Source: Pelomonas sp. Root1237 (GTDB lineage Bacteria; Pseudomonadota; Gammaproteobacteria; Burkholderiales; Burkholderiaceae_C). Taken from it: 64,000 nt of DNA. A program made the position numbers and the translations under genes. Each line of letters opens with the position of its first letter. The stretch's first letter is position 1. Of this stretch, positions 29,407 through 36,885 are shown piece by piece. The notes under the pieces are model-generated. The model did not search any database. It was not told the DNA's origin and saw nothing but the letters and a program-made list of their open reading frames with translations. Where the stretch lies: contig NZ_LMDK01000021.1 in the NCBI RefSeq assembly GCF_001425055.1, positions 247,264 through 311,263 on the forward strand, in the 5' to 3' direction.

Positions 29407-31980
29407 ATGGACGTTTCCCGCACCCGCGCGCTGCGCGGCCCGAACATGTGGAGCCGCCACACGGCCATCGAAGCCGTCGTGCATTGCAACGAGTCCGAGC
29501 GCTCGCTCGAGCGCCTGCCCGGCTTCGAGCCGCGGTTGCGCCAGCTCTTTCCCTCAGTCGGCGAGCTGCGCAGAGACGCCTCGCTGGCCCAGGTGCTCGA
29601 GCAGGCCACGCTGGCCCTGCAGGCCCAGGCCGGCTGCCCGGTGACTTTCAGCCAGACCCATGTCACGCCCGAGGCCGGCACCTACCAGATCGTCATCGAG
29701 TACAGCGAGGAAGACGTCGGCCGGCTGGCCTTCGAGCAGGCGCTCAAGCTCGTGCTCGCTGCGCTGAACGGTGGCGAGTTCGATGCCGACGCGACGCTGG
29801 CCCGGTTGCGCGAGCTCGACGAGGACATCCGCCTCGGCCCCTCCACCGGCTCCATCGTCAATGCGGCCCTGGCGCGCGGCATTCCCTACCGCCGCCTCAC
29901 GCAAGGCAGCCTGGTGCAGTTCGGCTGGGGCGCCAAGCAGCGCCGCATCTGGGCCGCCGAGGTCGACGCCACCAGCGCGGTCAGCGAGTCCATCGCCCAG
30001 GACAAGGACCTGTGCAAGCGGTTGCTGCAGGCCGCCGGCGTGCCGGTGCCCATCGGCCGGCCGGTCGACTCGGTGGACGATGCCTGGGCCGTGGCCCAGG
30101 AGATCGGCCTGCCCGTCGTCGTCAAGCCGCAGGACGGCAACCAGGGCAAGGGCGTGACCGTCAACGTGACGACACGCCTGGGGCTTGAGGCTGCCTACAA
30201 GGCGGCCGACGAGATCGGCCCCGTCATGGTCGAGAAGTTCCTGCCTGGCTCCGACTACCGGCTGCTCGTCATCGGCGACAAGCTGATCGCCGCGGCGCGA
30301 CGCGATCCGCCGCACGTCATCGGCGACGGCGTGCACACGGTCAAGCAGTTGGTCGACAAGGTCAATTCCGACCCGCGCCGCGGTGACGGCCACGCGACGT
30401 CGCTGACCAAGATCCGCTTCGACGACATCGCCGTCGCGCGCCTGACCCAGCAGGGCCTGGCGCCGGAGTCGGTGCCCGACAAGGGTCAGCGCGTCATCCT
30501 GCGCAACAACGCCAACCTGTCCACCGGCGGCACCGCCACGGACGTGACGGACGACGTCCACCCGGAGGTGGCTGCACGCGCTATTGCCGCGGCCCAGGTC
30601 GTCGGCCTGCACGTCTGCGGCGTCGACGTCGTCGCCGAGAGCGTGCTGCGGCCGCTCGAAGAGATCAACGGCGGCATCGTCGAGGTCAACGCGGCACCGG
30701 GCCTGCGCATGCACCTGAGCCCCAGCTATGGCAAGGGCCGCAATGTCGGCGAGGGCATCGTCGGCCATCTGTTCGGCACCGGCAACAAATCGGGCGGCAT
30801 GGCCGAGGACGGGCGCATCCCCGTCGTCGCCGTCACCGGCACGAATGGCAAGACCACCGTCACGCGGCTGATCGCGCACTTGTTTGCCAGCTGCGGCCTC
30901 AAGGTCGGCATGACCAACACCGACGGCGTGTATGTCGATGGCCGCCAGATCGACAGCGGCGACTGCTCCGGCCCCAAAAGCGCCCGCAATGTGCTGATGC
31001 ACCCGGACGTGGAGGCCGCCGTGCTGGAGACCGCCCGCGGCGGCATCCTGCGTGAAGGCCTGGGCTTCGACCGCTGCCAGGTCGCCGTGGTCACCAACGT
31101 CGGCGCGGGCGACCACCTCGGCATGAACTTCCTGCACACGGCGGAAGACCTGGTGCTGGTCAAGCGCGTCATCGTGCAGAACGTCGCGCCCAACGGCTAC
31201 GCGGTGCTGAACGCCACCGACCCGCTGACGGCCAGCATGAGCTCGGTCTGCCCCGGCCAGGTCATCTATTTCGCCGCCGACCGCCACCACCCGCTGATGG
31301 CAACCCACCGCGCCCAGGGCAAGCGCTGCGTCTATGTGGACGGCGACCAGCTCATTGCGGCCCAGGGCGTCTGGCGCGAGAGCATCCCGCTGCGCGACAT
31401 CCCCATCACGCGTGGCGGCCTCATCGGCTTCCAGGTCGAGAACGCGATGGCTTCGGTGGCCGCGGCCTGGGCCGTGGGCCTGGACTGGGACACCATCCGC
31501 CGCGGCGTGGCCAGCTTCGCCAATGACGCCGACAACGCGCCGGGCCGCTTCAACGTCATGGACTACCGCGGCGCCACCGTCATCGCCGACTACGGCCACA
31601 ACGGCGACGCGATGAAGGCCCTGGTCGGTGCCGTCGCGGCATTGCCGGCCAAGACCCGCAGCGTCGTCATCAGCGGCGCTGGTGACCGCCGCGACGAGGA
31701 CATCCGCGTGCAGACCGAGATCCTCGGCGGCGCCTTCGACGAGGTCATCCTCTACGAAGACGCCTGCCAGCGCGGCCGCGCGGCCGGCGAGGTCGTGGCC
31801 CTGCTGCGTGCCGGGCTGGAAGGCGCGTCGCGCACCCGGCATGTCGAGGAGATCGTCGGTGAGTTCACGGCCATCGACCGTGCACTGGAACGCCTGCAGC
31901 CGGGCGACCTCTGCCTGGTGCTGGTGGATCAGGTGGAAGAGGCGCTGGCCCATCTGGCCCAGCGCATTGCCGCCGGCTGA
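29407..31980 (+). CDS. cphA: Cyanophycin synthetase
   Basis: An 857-residue non-ribosomal peptide-forming enzyme that adds aspartate and then arginine to make cyanophycin, a nitrogen and carbon store deposited as cytoplasmic granules. Domains: N domain (1-160), ATP-grasp (about 160-470, VVVKPQDGNQGKGVTVNV, EVNAAPGLRMHL) and Mur-ligase-like (about 475-857, P-loop VTGTNGKTT with K482, PGRFNVMDY, DYGHNGDA, SGAGDRRDED). All hallmarks are intact, unlike the preceding homologue. No cyanophycinase (cphB) or isoaspartyl dipeptidase gene is in the window. Confidence 0.96.
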   Translation: MDVSRTRALRGPNMWSRHTAIEAVVHCNESERSLERLPGFEPRLRQLFPSVGELRRDASLAQVLEQATLALQAQAGCPVTFSQTHVTPEAGTYQIVIEYSEEDVGRLAFEQALKLVLAALNGGEFDADATLARLRELDEDIRLGPSTGSIVNAALARGIPYRRLTQGSLVQFGWGAKQRRIWAAEVDATSAVSESIAQDKDLCKRLLQAAGVPVPIGRPVDSVDDAWAVAQEIGLPVVVKPQDGNQGKGVTVNVTTRLGLEAAYKAADEIGPVMVEKFLPGSDYRLLVIGDKLIAAARRDPPHVIGDGVHTVKQLVDKVNSDPRRGDGHATSLTKIRFDDIAVARLTQQGLAPESVPDKGQRVILRNNANLSTGGTATDVTDDVHPEVAARAIAAAQVVGLHVCGVDVVAESVLRPLEEINGGIVEVNAAPGLRMHLSPSYGKGRNVGEGIVGHLFGTGNKSGGMAEDGRIPVVAVTGTNGKTTVTRLIAHLFASCGLKVGMTNTDGVYVDGRQIDSGDCSGPKSARNVLMHPDVEAAVLETARGGILREGLGFDRCQVAVVTNVGAGDHLGMNFLHTAEDLVLVKRVIVQNVAPNGYAVLNATDPLTASMSSVCPGQVIYFAADRHHPLMATHRAQGKRCVYVDGDQLIAAQGVWRESIPLRDIPITRGGLIGFQVENAMASVAAAWAVGLDWDTIRRGVASFANDADNAPGRFNVMDYRGATVIADYGHNGDAMKALVGAVAALPAKTRSVVISGAGDRRDEDIRVQTEILGGAFDEVILYEDACQRGRAAGEVVALLRAGLEGASRTRHVEEIVGEFTAIDRALERLQPGDLCLVLVDQVEEALAHLAQRIAAG

Positions 31981-31983
31981 GGC

Positions 31984-32733
31984 TCAGCGGTACCTGGCCA
32001 GCAGGCGATTCAGTTCGCCTTCGCTGACCAGGCCCTGGATGGCGGTGTTCAACGCCGCCAGGCCCACCGGGCTGCTCGGCGACAACGCGCACTGGGCCAG
32101 CACTTCCGACACGACCAGCGGCGGATGCAGGGGCAGCTTGAAGTGGCCGATACGCTGCTGGTACTCCAGCACGCGCCGGCCGGTCAGCGCATGGCGGATG
32201 CGGCCGAGTTCGAGTTTCTGCAGATTGGCCACCGCATCGGGTGCGTCGTCGCGCAGGAAGCCTGATCGCAGTGCGTCGGCCATCTCCGGATAGACATAGC
32301 CGCGCACCGTGCCGATGGGCTGCCCTGTCAACGCTGTCAACGAGGCCGGCGCCGGCACCGAGGCGGCACTGATGAGCAGGGCCTGGTCGGGCAGGAAGGG
32401 CCGGCTCCACGCGAAGGCGCCGGGCAGCCAGTCGCTCTGGTAATCGCACAACAAGTCGCCCTCGCCGCGTTGCAGGGCTTCGGCCAGGCGCTTGCGCGGC
32501 GTCGGGCGGGCCACCAGATCGCGGCCCAGGCGCCGCGCCAGGGCCTGGCCGATGTCCAGGTTCAGGCCTTCGATGACGCGGTCGCCCTCGATGCGGGCAT
32601 GCGGCATCAGCGCGCTGGTCTCCACCAACATCACCAGCGGCCGGGCAGGTTCGGCACCGGCAAGCGGGCTCAGCAGCAGCGCGGCCATGCCGCCCACTCC
32701 CCTTCGCACCCAATATCGCCGCGTCCCGACCAT
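31984..32733 (-). CDS. Periplasmic substrate-binding protein, amino-acid type
   Basis: A 249-residue protein with an N-terminal signal (VGGMAALLLSPLAGA) and the type II periplasmic-binding fold: EGDRVIEGLNLDIGQALARRLG, LAEALQRGEGDLLCDYQSD, then LTGQPIGTVRGYVYPEMADAL starting lobe two. No transport partners are adjacent. It is convergent with cphA, three bases away, so it need not belong to the cyanophycin system. Confidence 0.75.
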   Translation of the reverse strand: MVGTRRYWVRRGVGGMAALLLSPLAGAEPARPLVMLVETSALMPHARIEGDRVIEGLNLDIGQALARRLGRDLVARPTPRKRLAEALQRGEGDLLCDYQSDWLPGAFAWSRPFLPDQALLISAASVPAPASLTALTGQPIGTVRGYVYPEMADALRSGFLRDDAPDAVANLQKLELGRIRHALTGRRVLEYQQRIGHFKLPLHPPLVVSEVLAQCALSPSSPVGLAALNTAIQGLVSEGELNRLLARYR

Positions 32734-32885
32734 GGGACTGCATCATGCCGTGCCCGCCAATCCAGGGCGAGCGCAGGGTGGCCAGCCGGCCAGCGGACCG
32801 TGACCGGCGCACGAAAACCTGCCGACCCGGCACGCCACGCCCAGGGTCGCATCGCTAGACTCGCCGGTCACCTGCCACACCCCCG

Positions 32886-33359
32886 ATGAAGTCCCGCCTG
32901 TCGTTCGCCGCCCTCACCCTGGCCTGGGCCCTGGCGGTGCCGTTGGCCCATGCCCAGACGCAGGCCAGCACGGTCCGCCCCGGCGTGGCCCCGATTCCCC
33001 ACGATGACCTGCTCTACCAGCAGCTCGGCGGCCAGGAAGCCATCCAGCGCTTCACCAACGATTTCTACGACACCCTGCTGCAGGACGCGCGCATCGCGCG
33101 CTTCTTCGACGGCATCAACATGAAGCACCTCAAGCGCGTGCTGGCAGACTACTTCTGCGTCGTTGCCGGCGGCCCCTGCGTCTACGACGGCGTGGGCATG
33201 AAGGACGCGCACGCCCATCTGGGCATTGGCAAAGGCGACTTCAACACCCTGGTCGAGCATCTGCAGCGCGCCATGGACAGGGCCAACGTGCCCTTCGGCG
33301 TGCAGAACCAGTTGCTGGCCCGCATGGCCCATTTCCACCGCGACATCATCACGAAATGA
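32886..33359 (+). CDS. Exported group I truncated haemoglobin
   Basis: A 157-residue protein with a classical Sec signal peptide (hydrophobic 8-22, ending AHA-Q) followed by a 2-on-2 globin: LYQQLGGQEAIQRFTNDFYD, the FF-D turn, and KDAHAHLGIGKGDFNTLVEHL, which has the likely proximal histidine. Truncated haemoglobins bind O2 or NO and are normally cytoplasmic, so the export signal stands out; haem would have to be loaded in the periplasm. Two cysteines (C-V-V-A-G-G-P-C) could form a disulphide there. Confidence 0.85.
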   Translation: MKSRLSFAALTLAWALAVPLAHAQTQASTVRPGVAPIPHDDLLYQQLGGQEAIQRFTNDFYDTLLQDARIARFFDGINMKHLKRVLADYFCVVAGGPCVYDGVGMKDAHAHLGIGKGDFNTLVEHLQRAMDRANVPFGVQNQLLARMAHFHRDIITK

Positions 33360-33435
33360 AGCTGCCAGGACCGGCATTCGCCCAGCCCGACTCACAAAGG
33401 GGTCAAGGAAACCGGGCCTGGCCTGGCGCTTCTGC

Positions 33436-34509
33436 ATGAGCCTGCCCCCACACCACCGCAACGGCGGCTTCCAGAACAACCACGGCGACTTCGAGCCCAA
33501 GTCGCTGGCGGACGTGATCCGCTGGCGCTGGAACGCCTCCCGTCGCGGCCTGCCGCCGCGCCCGGCTGAGCCCATCCCGACGCAGCCGGCCGATCTCGGC
33601 TTCATCCGCGCCAACCACGGCGCTGCGCAGCAGCCGGCGGTGACCTGGATCGGCCACGCCACCGTGCTGACCCAGCTCGGCGGCCTGAACCTGCTGACCG
33701 ACCCGATCTTCTCCGGGCGCGCCTCGCCGCTGCCCTTTGCCGGGCCGAAGCGCGAGCAGCCGCCAGGCGTGGCGCTGGCCGAGTTGCCCCACGTCGACGC
33801 CGTGCTCGTCTCGCACAACCACTATGACCACCTCGACCTGGCTTCGGTACGCAGCCTCGCGCGCCAGCCCGGCGGCAGCCCGCTCTTCGTCGTGCCACTG
33901 GGCCTCAGGGCCTGGTTCCAGGCACGCGGCATCGAGCACGTCGTGGAACTGGACTGGTGGCAGGCCGAGCGCCTCGCCGGCGTGGACATCGTGCTCGTCC
34001 CGGCCCAGCACTGGTCGGCGCGTGGCCTGAACGATCGCATGAAGACGCTGTGGGGCGGCTTCGCCGTGTTCGCACCGGACTGCCAGCTCTTCTTCGCCGG
34101 CGACACCGGCTATTCACGCGACTTCGCCGACATCCGCGAGCGCTTCGCCGAGCGCCAGCAGCCTCATCAAGGCGGCAGCTTCGACATCGCGCTGATCCCC
34201 ATCGGCGCCTACGAGCCGCGCTGGTTCATGCAGAGCCAGCATGTCAATGTCGAGGAAGCGCTGAAGATCCACGCCGACCTCGGCGCCAAGCGCTCGCTGG
34301 GCGTGCACTGGGGCACCTTCGAGCTGACCGACGAGGCGCTGGACGAGCCGCCCCGCCAGCTCGAACGGCAGCGCGCGGCGCTTGGGCTGGCTGAGCAGGC
34401 CTTCTTCACGCTGGCCATCGGTGAGACACGGCGTCTGCCGCTTCGCCAAATCCGACAGCCGCCCGAGGAACTTGCCGACAGGCTGCCCCCATCCTCGCGG
34501 CTAGGCTAG
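33436..34509 (+). CDS. MBL-fold hydrolase, NAPE-PLD-like
   Basis: A 357-residue metallo-beta-lactamase-fold protein. The metal site SHNHYDHLDL (HxHxDH) is present, as are TWIGHATVLTQLGGLNLLTDPIFSGRASPL, FFAGDTGYSRDF and GVHWGTFELTDE, which place it with N-acylphosphatidylethanolamine phospholipase D-like hydrolases (UlaG/RomA-type). ATG 33436 gives the family N-terminus; the open frame extends into the haemoglobin gene. The stop codon lies within a palindrome in front of the Nramp-like gene. Confidence 0.85.
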   Translation: MSLPPHHRNGGFQNNHGDFEPKSLADVIRWRWNASRRGLPPRPAEPIPTQPADLGFIRANHGAAQQPAVTWIGHATVLTQLGGLNLLTDPIFSGRASPLPFAGPKREQPPGVALAELPHVDAVLVSHNHYDHLDLASVRSLARQPGGSPLFVVPLGLRAWFQARGIEHVVELDWWQAERLAGVDIVLVPAQHWSARGLNDRMKTLWGGFAVFAPDCQLFFAGDTGYSRDFADIRERFAERQQPHQGGSFDIALIPIGAYEPRWFMQSQHVNVEEALKIHADLGAKRSLGVHWGTFELTDEALDEPPRQLERQRAALGLAEQAFFTLAIGETRRLPLRQIRQPPEELADRLPPSSRLG

Positions 34510-34514
34510 CCGCG
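34496..34514. promoter_or_regulatory. Perfect 19-bp palindrome overlapping an MBL stop and preceding the Nramp-like start
   Basis: CGCGGCTAG-G-CTAGCCGCG, perfect over both 9-base arms. It covers the stop codon of the MBL gene (34507-34509) and ends two bases before the next ATG. As DNA it looks like a regulator site; as RNA it is a hairpin that would sit on the ribosome-binding region. No Shine-Dalgarno sequence is left free. Confidence 0.6.
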
Positions 34515-34516
34515 CC

Positions 34517-35764
34517 ATGACTCTCCTTGCCCGTCTTCGTCGGCCTTTCCATGAGCTCGGCCCTGGGCTGATCACCGGCGCGGCGGACGACGACCCGAGC
34601 GGCATTGCCACCTACTCCCAGGCCGGCGCGCAGTTCGGCTACGGCATGTTGTGGAGCGTCGTCTTCACCCTGCCGCTGATGGCCGCGATCCAGATCGTCA
34701 GCGCCCGCATCGGCTATGTATCCGGCCGCGGCCTGGCGGCCAACATGAAGCGCACGTTCCCGCGCCCTGTGCTGCTGGCGCTGGTAGGCCTGCTGCTGGC
34801 AGCCAACACGCTGAACATCGCCGCCGACATCGCCGCCATGTCCAGCGCGCTGCACATGCTGGTGGGCGGCCCGGCGCTGATCTACGCGATCGCCTTCGGC
34901 GTGGTGAGCGTGCTGATGCAGGTCTTCCTCGCCTACCAGAGCTATGTGCGCTGGCTGAAGTGGCTGACGCTGGCACTGCTGGCCTATGTCGGCGTCGTCA
35001 TCGTGCTGGGCCTGGACTGGGGCGAGGTGTTGCTGCACACGATACGGCCGGAGCTGAAATGGAACCGTGACACGGTGCTGATGCTGGTGGCGCTGTTCGG
35101 CACGACGATCAGCCCCTATCTGTTTTTCTGGCAGGCGGGCCAGGAGGTCGAGGACTGCGCAGGCCGCCCCTGCAAGCCAGCCGACGTGAAGCGCCATCTG
35201 CGCCGCATCAAGCTGGACACGCATGTCGGCATGGGTTTTTCCAACCTCATCGCCTTTTGCATCATGCTGTCCACGGCCGTGACGCTGCATGCCGCCGGCG
35301 TGCACGACATCCAGACTTCGGCCCAGGCCATCGAGGCGCTGCGGCCGATCGCGGGCGAGCATGCGGCGCTGCTGTTCAGCCTGGGCATCATCGGCACGGG
35401 CATGCTGGCCGTGCCGGTGCTGGCTGGCTCGGCGGCCTACGCGGTGGCCGAGGTGGCCGGCTGGCGCGACAGCCTGAGCCTCAAGCTCGAACGCGGCGAG
35501 GGACGCGGCTTCTACAGCGTCATCGCCGTCGCGACCCTGGGCGGCGTGGCCCTGTGCTTCGCGCCGCTGGACCCGGTCAAGGCGCTGTTCTGGTCGGCGG
35601 TGTTCAATGGCATCAGCGCTGTGCCCATCATGGCCGCGATGATGGTGCTGGCCACGCGTGAATCCGTCATGGGTGAGCATGTCATCGGCCCCAGGCTGCG
35701 CCGCATGGGCTGGGCTGCCACCGGCGTGATGGCGCTTACCGCACTGGCATTGGCGCTGGTCTGA
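34517..35764 (+). CDS. Nramp-family divalent metal transporter, divergent subtype
   Basis: A 415-residue membrane protein with about eleven helices. The first helix carries DDDPSG (residues 24-29) where classical MntH has DPGN, and the sixth-helix motif reads TTISPYLFFWQ instead of the MPHNLFLHS-like block, so the metal site is not the canonical one. It still belongs to the SLC11 family by architecture. Substrate could be a divalent cation other than manganese. The 3' end overlaps the convergent CDF gene by 29 bases. Confidence 0.82.
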   Translation: MTLLARLRRPFHELGPGLITGAADDDPSGIATYSQAGAQFGYGMLWSVVFTLPLMAAIQIVSARIGYVSGRGLAANMKRTFPRPVLLALVGLLLAANTLNIAADIAAMSSALHMLVGGPALIYAIAFGVVSVLMQVFLAYQSYVRWLKWLTLALLAYVGVVIVLGLDWGEVLLHTIRPELKWNRDTVLMLVALFGTTISPYLFFWQAGQEVEDCAGRPCKPADVKRHLRRIKLDTHVGMGFSNLIAFCIMLSTAVTLHAAGVHDIQTSAQAIEALRPIAGEHAALLFSLGIIGTGMLAVPVLAGSAAYAVAEVAGWRDSLSLKLERGEGRGFYSVIAVATLGGVALCFAPLDPVKALFWSAVFNGISAVPIMAAMMVLATRESVMGEHVIGPRLRRMGWAATGVMALTALALALV

Positions 35765-36368
35765 GTTCTTCACGCGCGTGGCGCAGCACCACACGTGACG
35801 AGTGCAAGGCGAGGCCGGCCATGATGACGGCCACGAGCAAGTCAGGCCAGGCCTGGCCGGTCAGTGCCACGCCGCCGGCGGCGGCCACGACGGCCACATT
35901 GCCCAGCGCGTCGTTGCGGCTGCACAGCCAGACCGCGCGCATGTTGGCGTCGCCTTCGCGCCAGGCATAGAGCATCACGGCCACACCCACATTGGCCAGC
36001 AGGGCCAGCGTGCCGACGATACCCATGGTCGCGGCCTGCGGTGGCTCGCCCGCCCAGGCGGCCCAGGCCGCGCGGGCCAGCACACCAACGCCGAACACCG
36101 CCATCGCCCAACCCTTGACCCAGGCCAGCCGCGCCCGCCACAGCAGCCCGGCCGACAGCACGGCCAGCGACGCGCCATAGTTGGCTGCGTCGCCGATGAA
36201 ATCCAGCGCATCGGCCCACAGCGACAGCGACCCGGCGCGCCAGCCGGTCGTGATCTCGACGACGGCCATGGCCGCATTGATCAGCAGTGCCGCCCACAGC
36301 ACACGGCGGTAGGCCGGCGAATTGCCGGGGCTGGGTTCATCGTGATGGTGGTGGCAGGCGTGGCTCAT
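35736..36368 (-). CDS. CDF-type cation transporter, short form
   Basis: A 210-residue membrane protein with six helices and a histidine-rich N-terminus (HACHHHHD). The CDF helix-2 site is D56-x3-D60 (LDFIGD) where HxxxD is usual, and the helix-5 site is C149-x3-D153, again replacing the histidine. It lacks the cytoplasmic C-terminal domain of standard CDF proteins. Efflux of Cd, Zn, Co or similar is expected. A MerR-type regulator is divergent and a promoter with a 19-base spacer precedes it. Confidence 0.85.
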   Translation of the reverse strand: MSHACHHHHDEPSPGNSPAYRRVLWAALLINAAMAVVEITTGWRAGSLSLWADALDFIGDAANYGASLAVLSAGLLWRARLAWVKGWAMAVFGVGVLARAAWAAWAGEPPQAATMGIVGTLALLANVGVAVMLYAWREGDANMRAVWLCSRNDALGNVAVVAAAGGVALTGQAWPDLLVAVIMAGLALHSSRVVLRHAREELRPAPMPVR

Positions 36369-36400
36369 GGCGGGGAAGACCTTGGCTGAAAACTGCCGCT

Positions 36401-36431
36401 ATTGCAAACCCTGGAGCCACACCAGAGTCAA
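36401..36431 (-). promoter_or_regulatory. MerR-type promoter of the CDF transporter gene
   Basis: On the minus strand: -35 TTGACT (36431-36426), -10 TGCAAT (36406-36401), spacer 19 bases. Within the spacer and -35 is an imperfect inverted repeat, ACCCTGG (36408-36414) and CCAGAGT (36422-36428). An over-long 19-base spacer with a dyad is the known arrangement for MerR-family activation by DNA distortion. The predicted leader to the start at 36368 is about 26 bases. Confidence 0.75.
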
Positions 36432-36446
36432 GCCGAGAATCGTCAC

Positions 36447-36881
36447 ATGCGTATCGGAGAACTCAGCCGCCTGACCGGAACAAAGGTCGACACCATCCGC
36501 CACTATGAGCGCGAGGGCCTGCTGGCGCCGCCACCGCGCACGGATGCTGGATACCGCGTCTATGGCCCGCCTGATGTCGAGCGCCTGCACTTCATCCGCC
36601 GCTGCCGCTCGCTGGACATGAACCTGGCTGAGGTGCGGGCGCTGCTGGCGCTGCAGGGCGACGGGCACGGTGGCGCCAACGGAGCAGGTGTGCATGCGCT
36701 GCTGGACGCGCACATCGACCACGTCAGCGCGCGCATCACGGCGCTGCAGGAACTGGAGAAGGAATTGCGCGCGCTGCGGGCACGCTGCCAGGGCGACGAG
36801 CCGGCCTGCGCCATCCTCGAAGGGCTGGCCGAGCCGGGCGCCGAGCTACCGCCCAAGAGCCACGTCGGCCACAGCCACTAG
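36447..36881 (+). CDS. MerR-family metal-responsive regulator (CadR/PbrR-like)
   Basis: A 144-residue regulator. The helix-turn-helix reads MRIGELSRLTGTKVDTIRHYEREGLL and is followed by the long dimerisation helix. CadR/PbrR proteins bind metal with three cysteines, usually C77, C112 and C119; here the last two are present (C114 and C121 in CQGDEPAC) but the first is a glycine (GAGVHALLDAHI). It also has a histidine tail (HVGHSH). ATG 36447 gives the conserved N-terminus; an earlier in-frame start at 36402 lies inside the divergent promoter. Confidence 0.87.
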   Translation: MRIGELSRLTGTKVDTIRHYEREGLLAPPPRTDAGYRVYGPPDVERLHFIRRCRSLDMNLAEVRALLALQGDGHGGANGAGVHALLDAHIDHVSARITALQELEKELRALRARCQGDEPACAILEGLAEPGAELPPKSHVGHSH

Positions 36882-36885
36882 GGCA

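Noticed and set aside
33226..33435. Longer start for the MBL-fold protein
   Set aside because: The extra residues overlap the haemoglobin gene in another frame and do not resemble the family.
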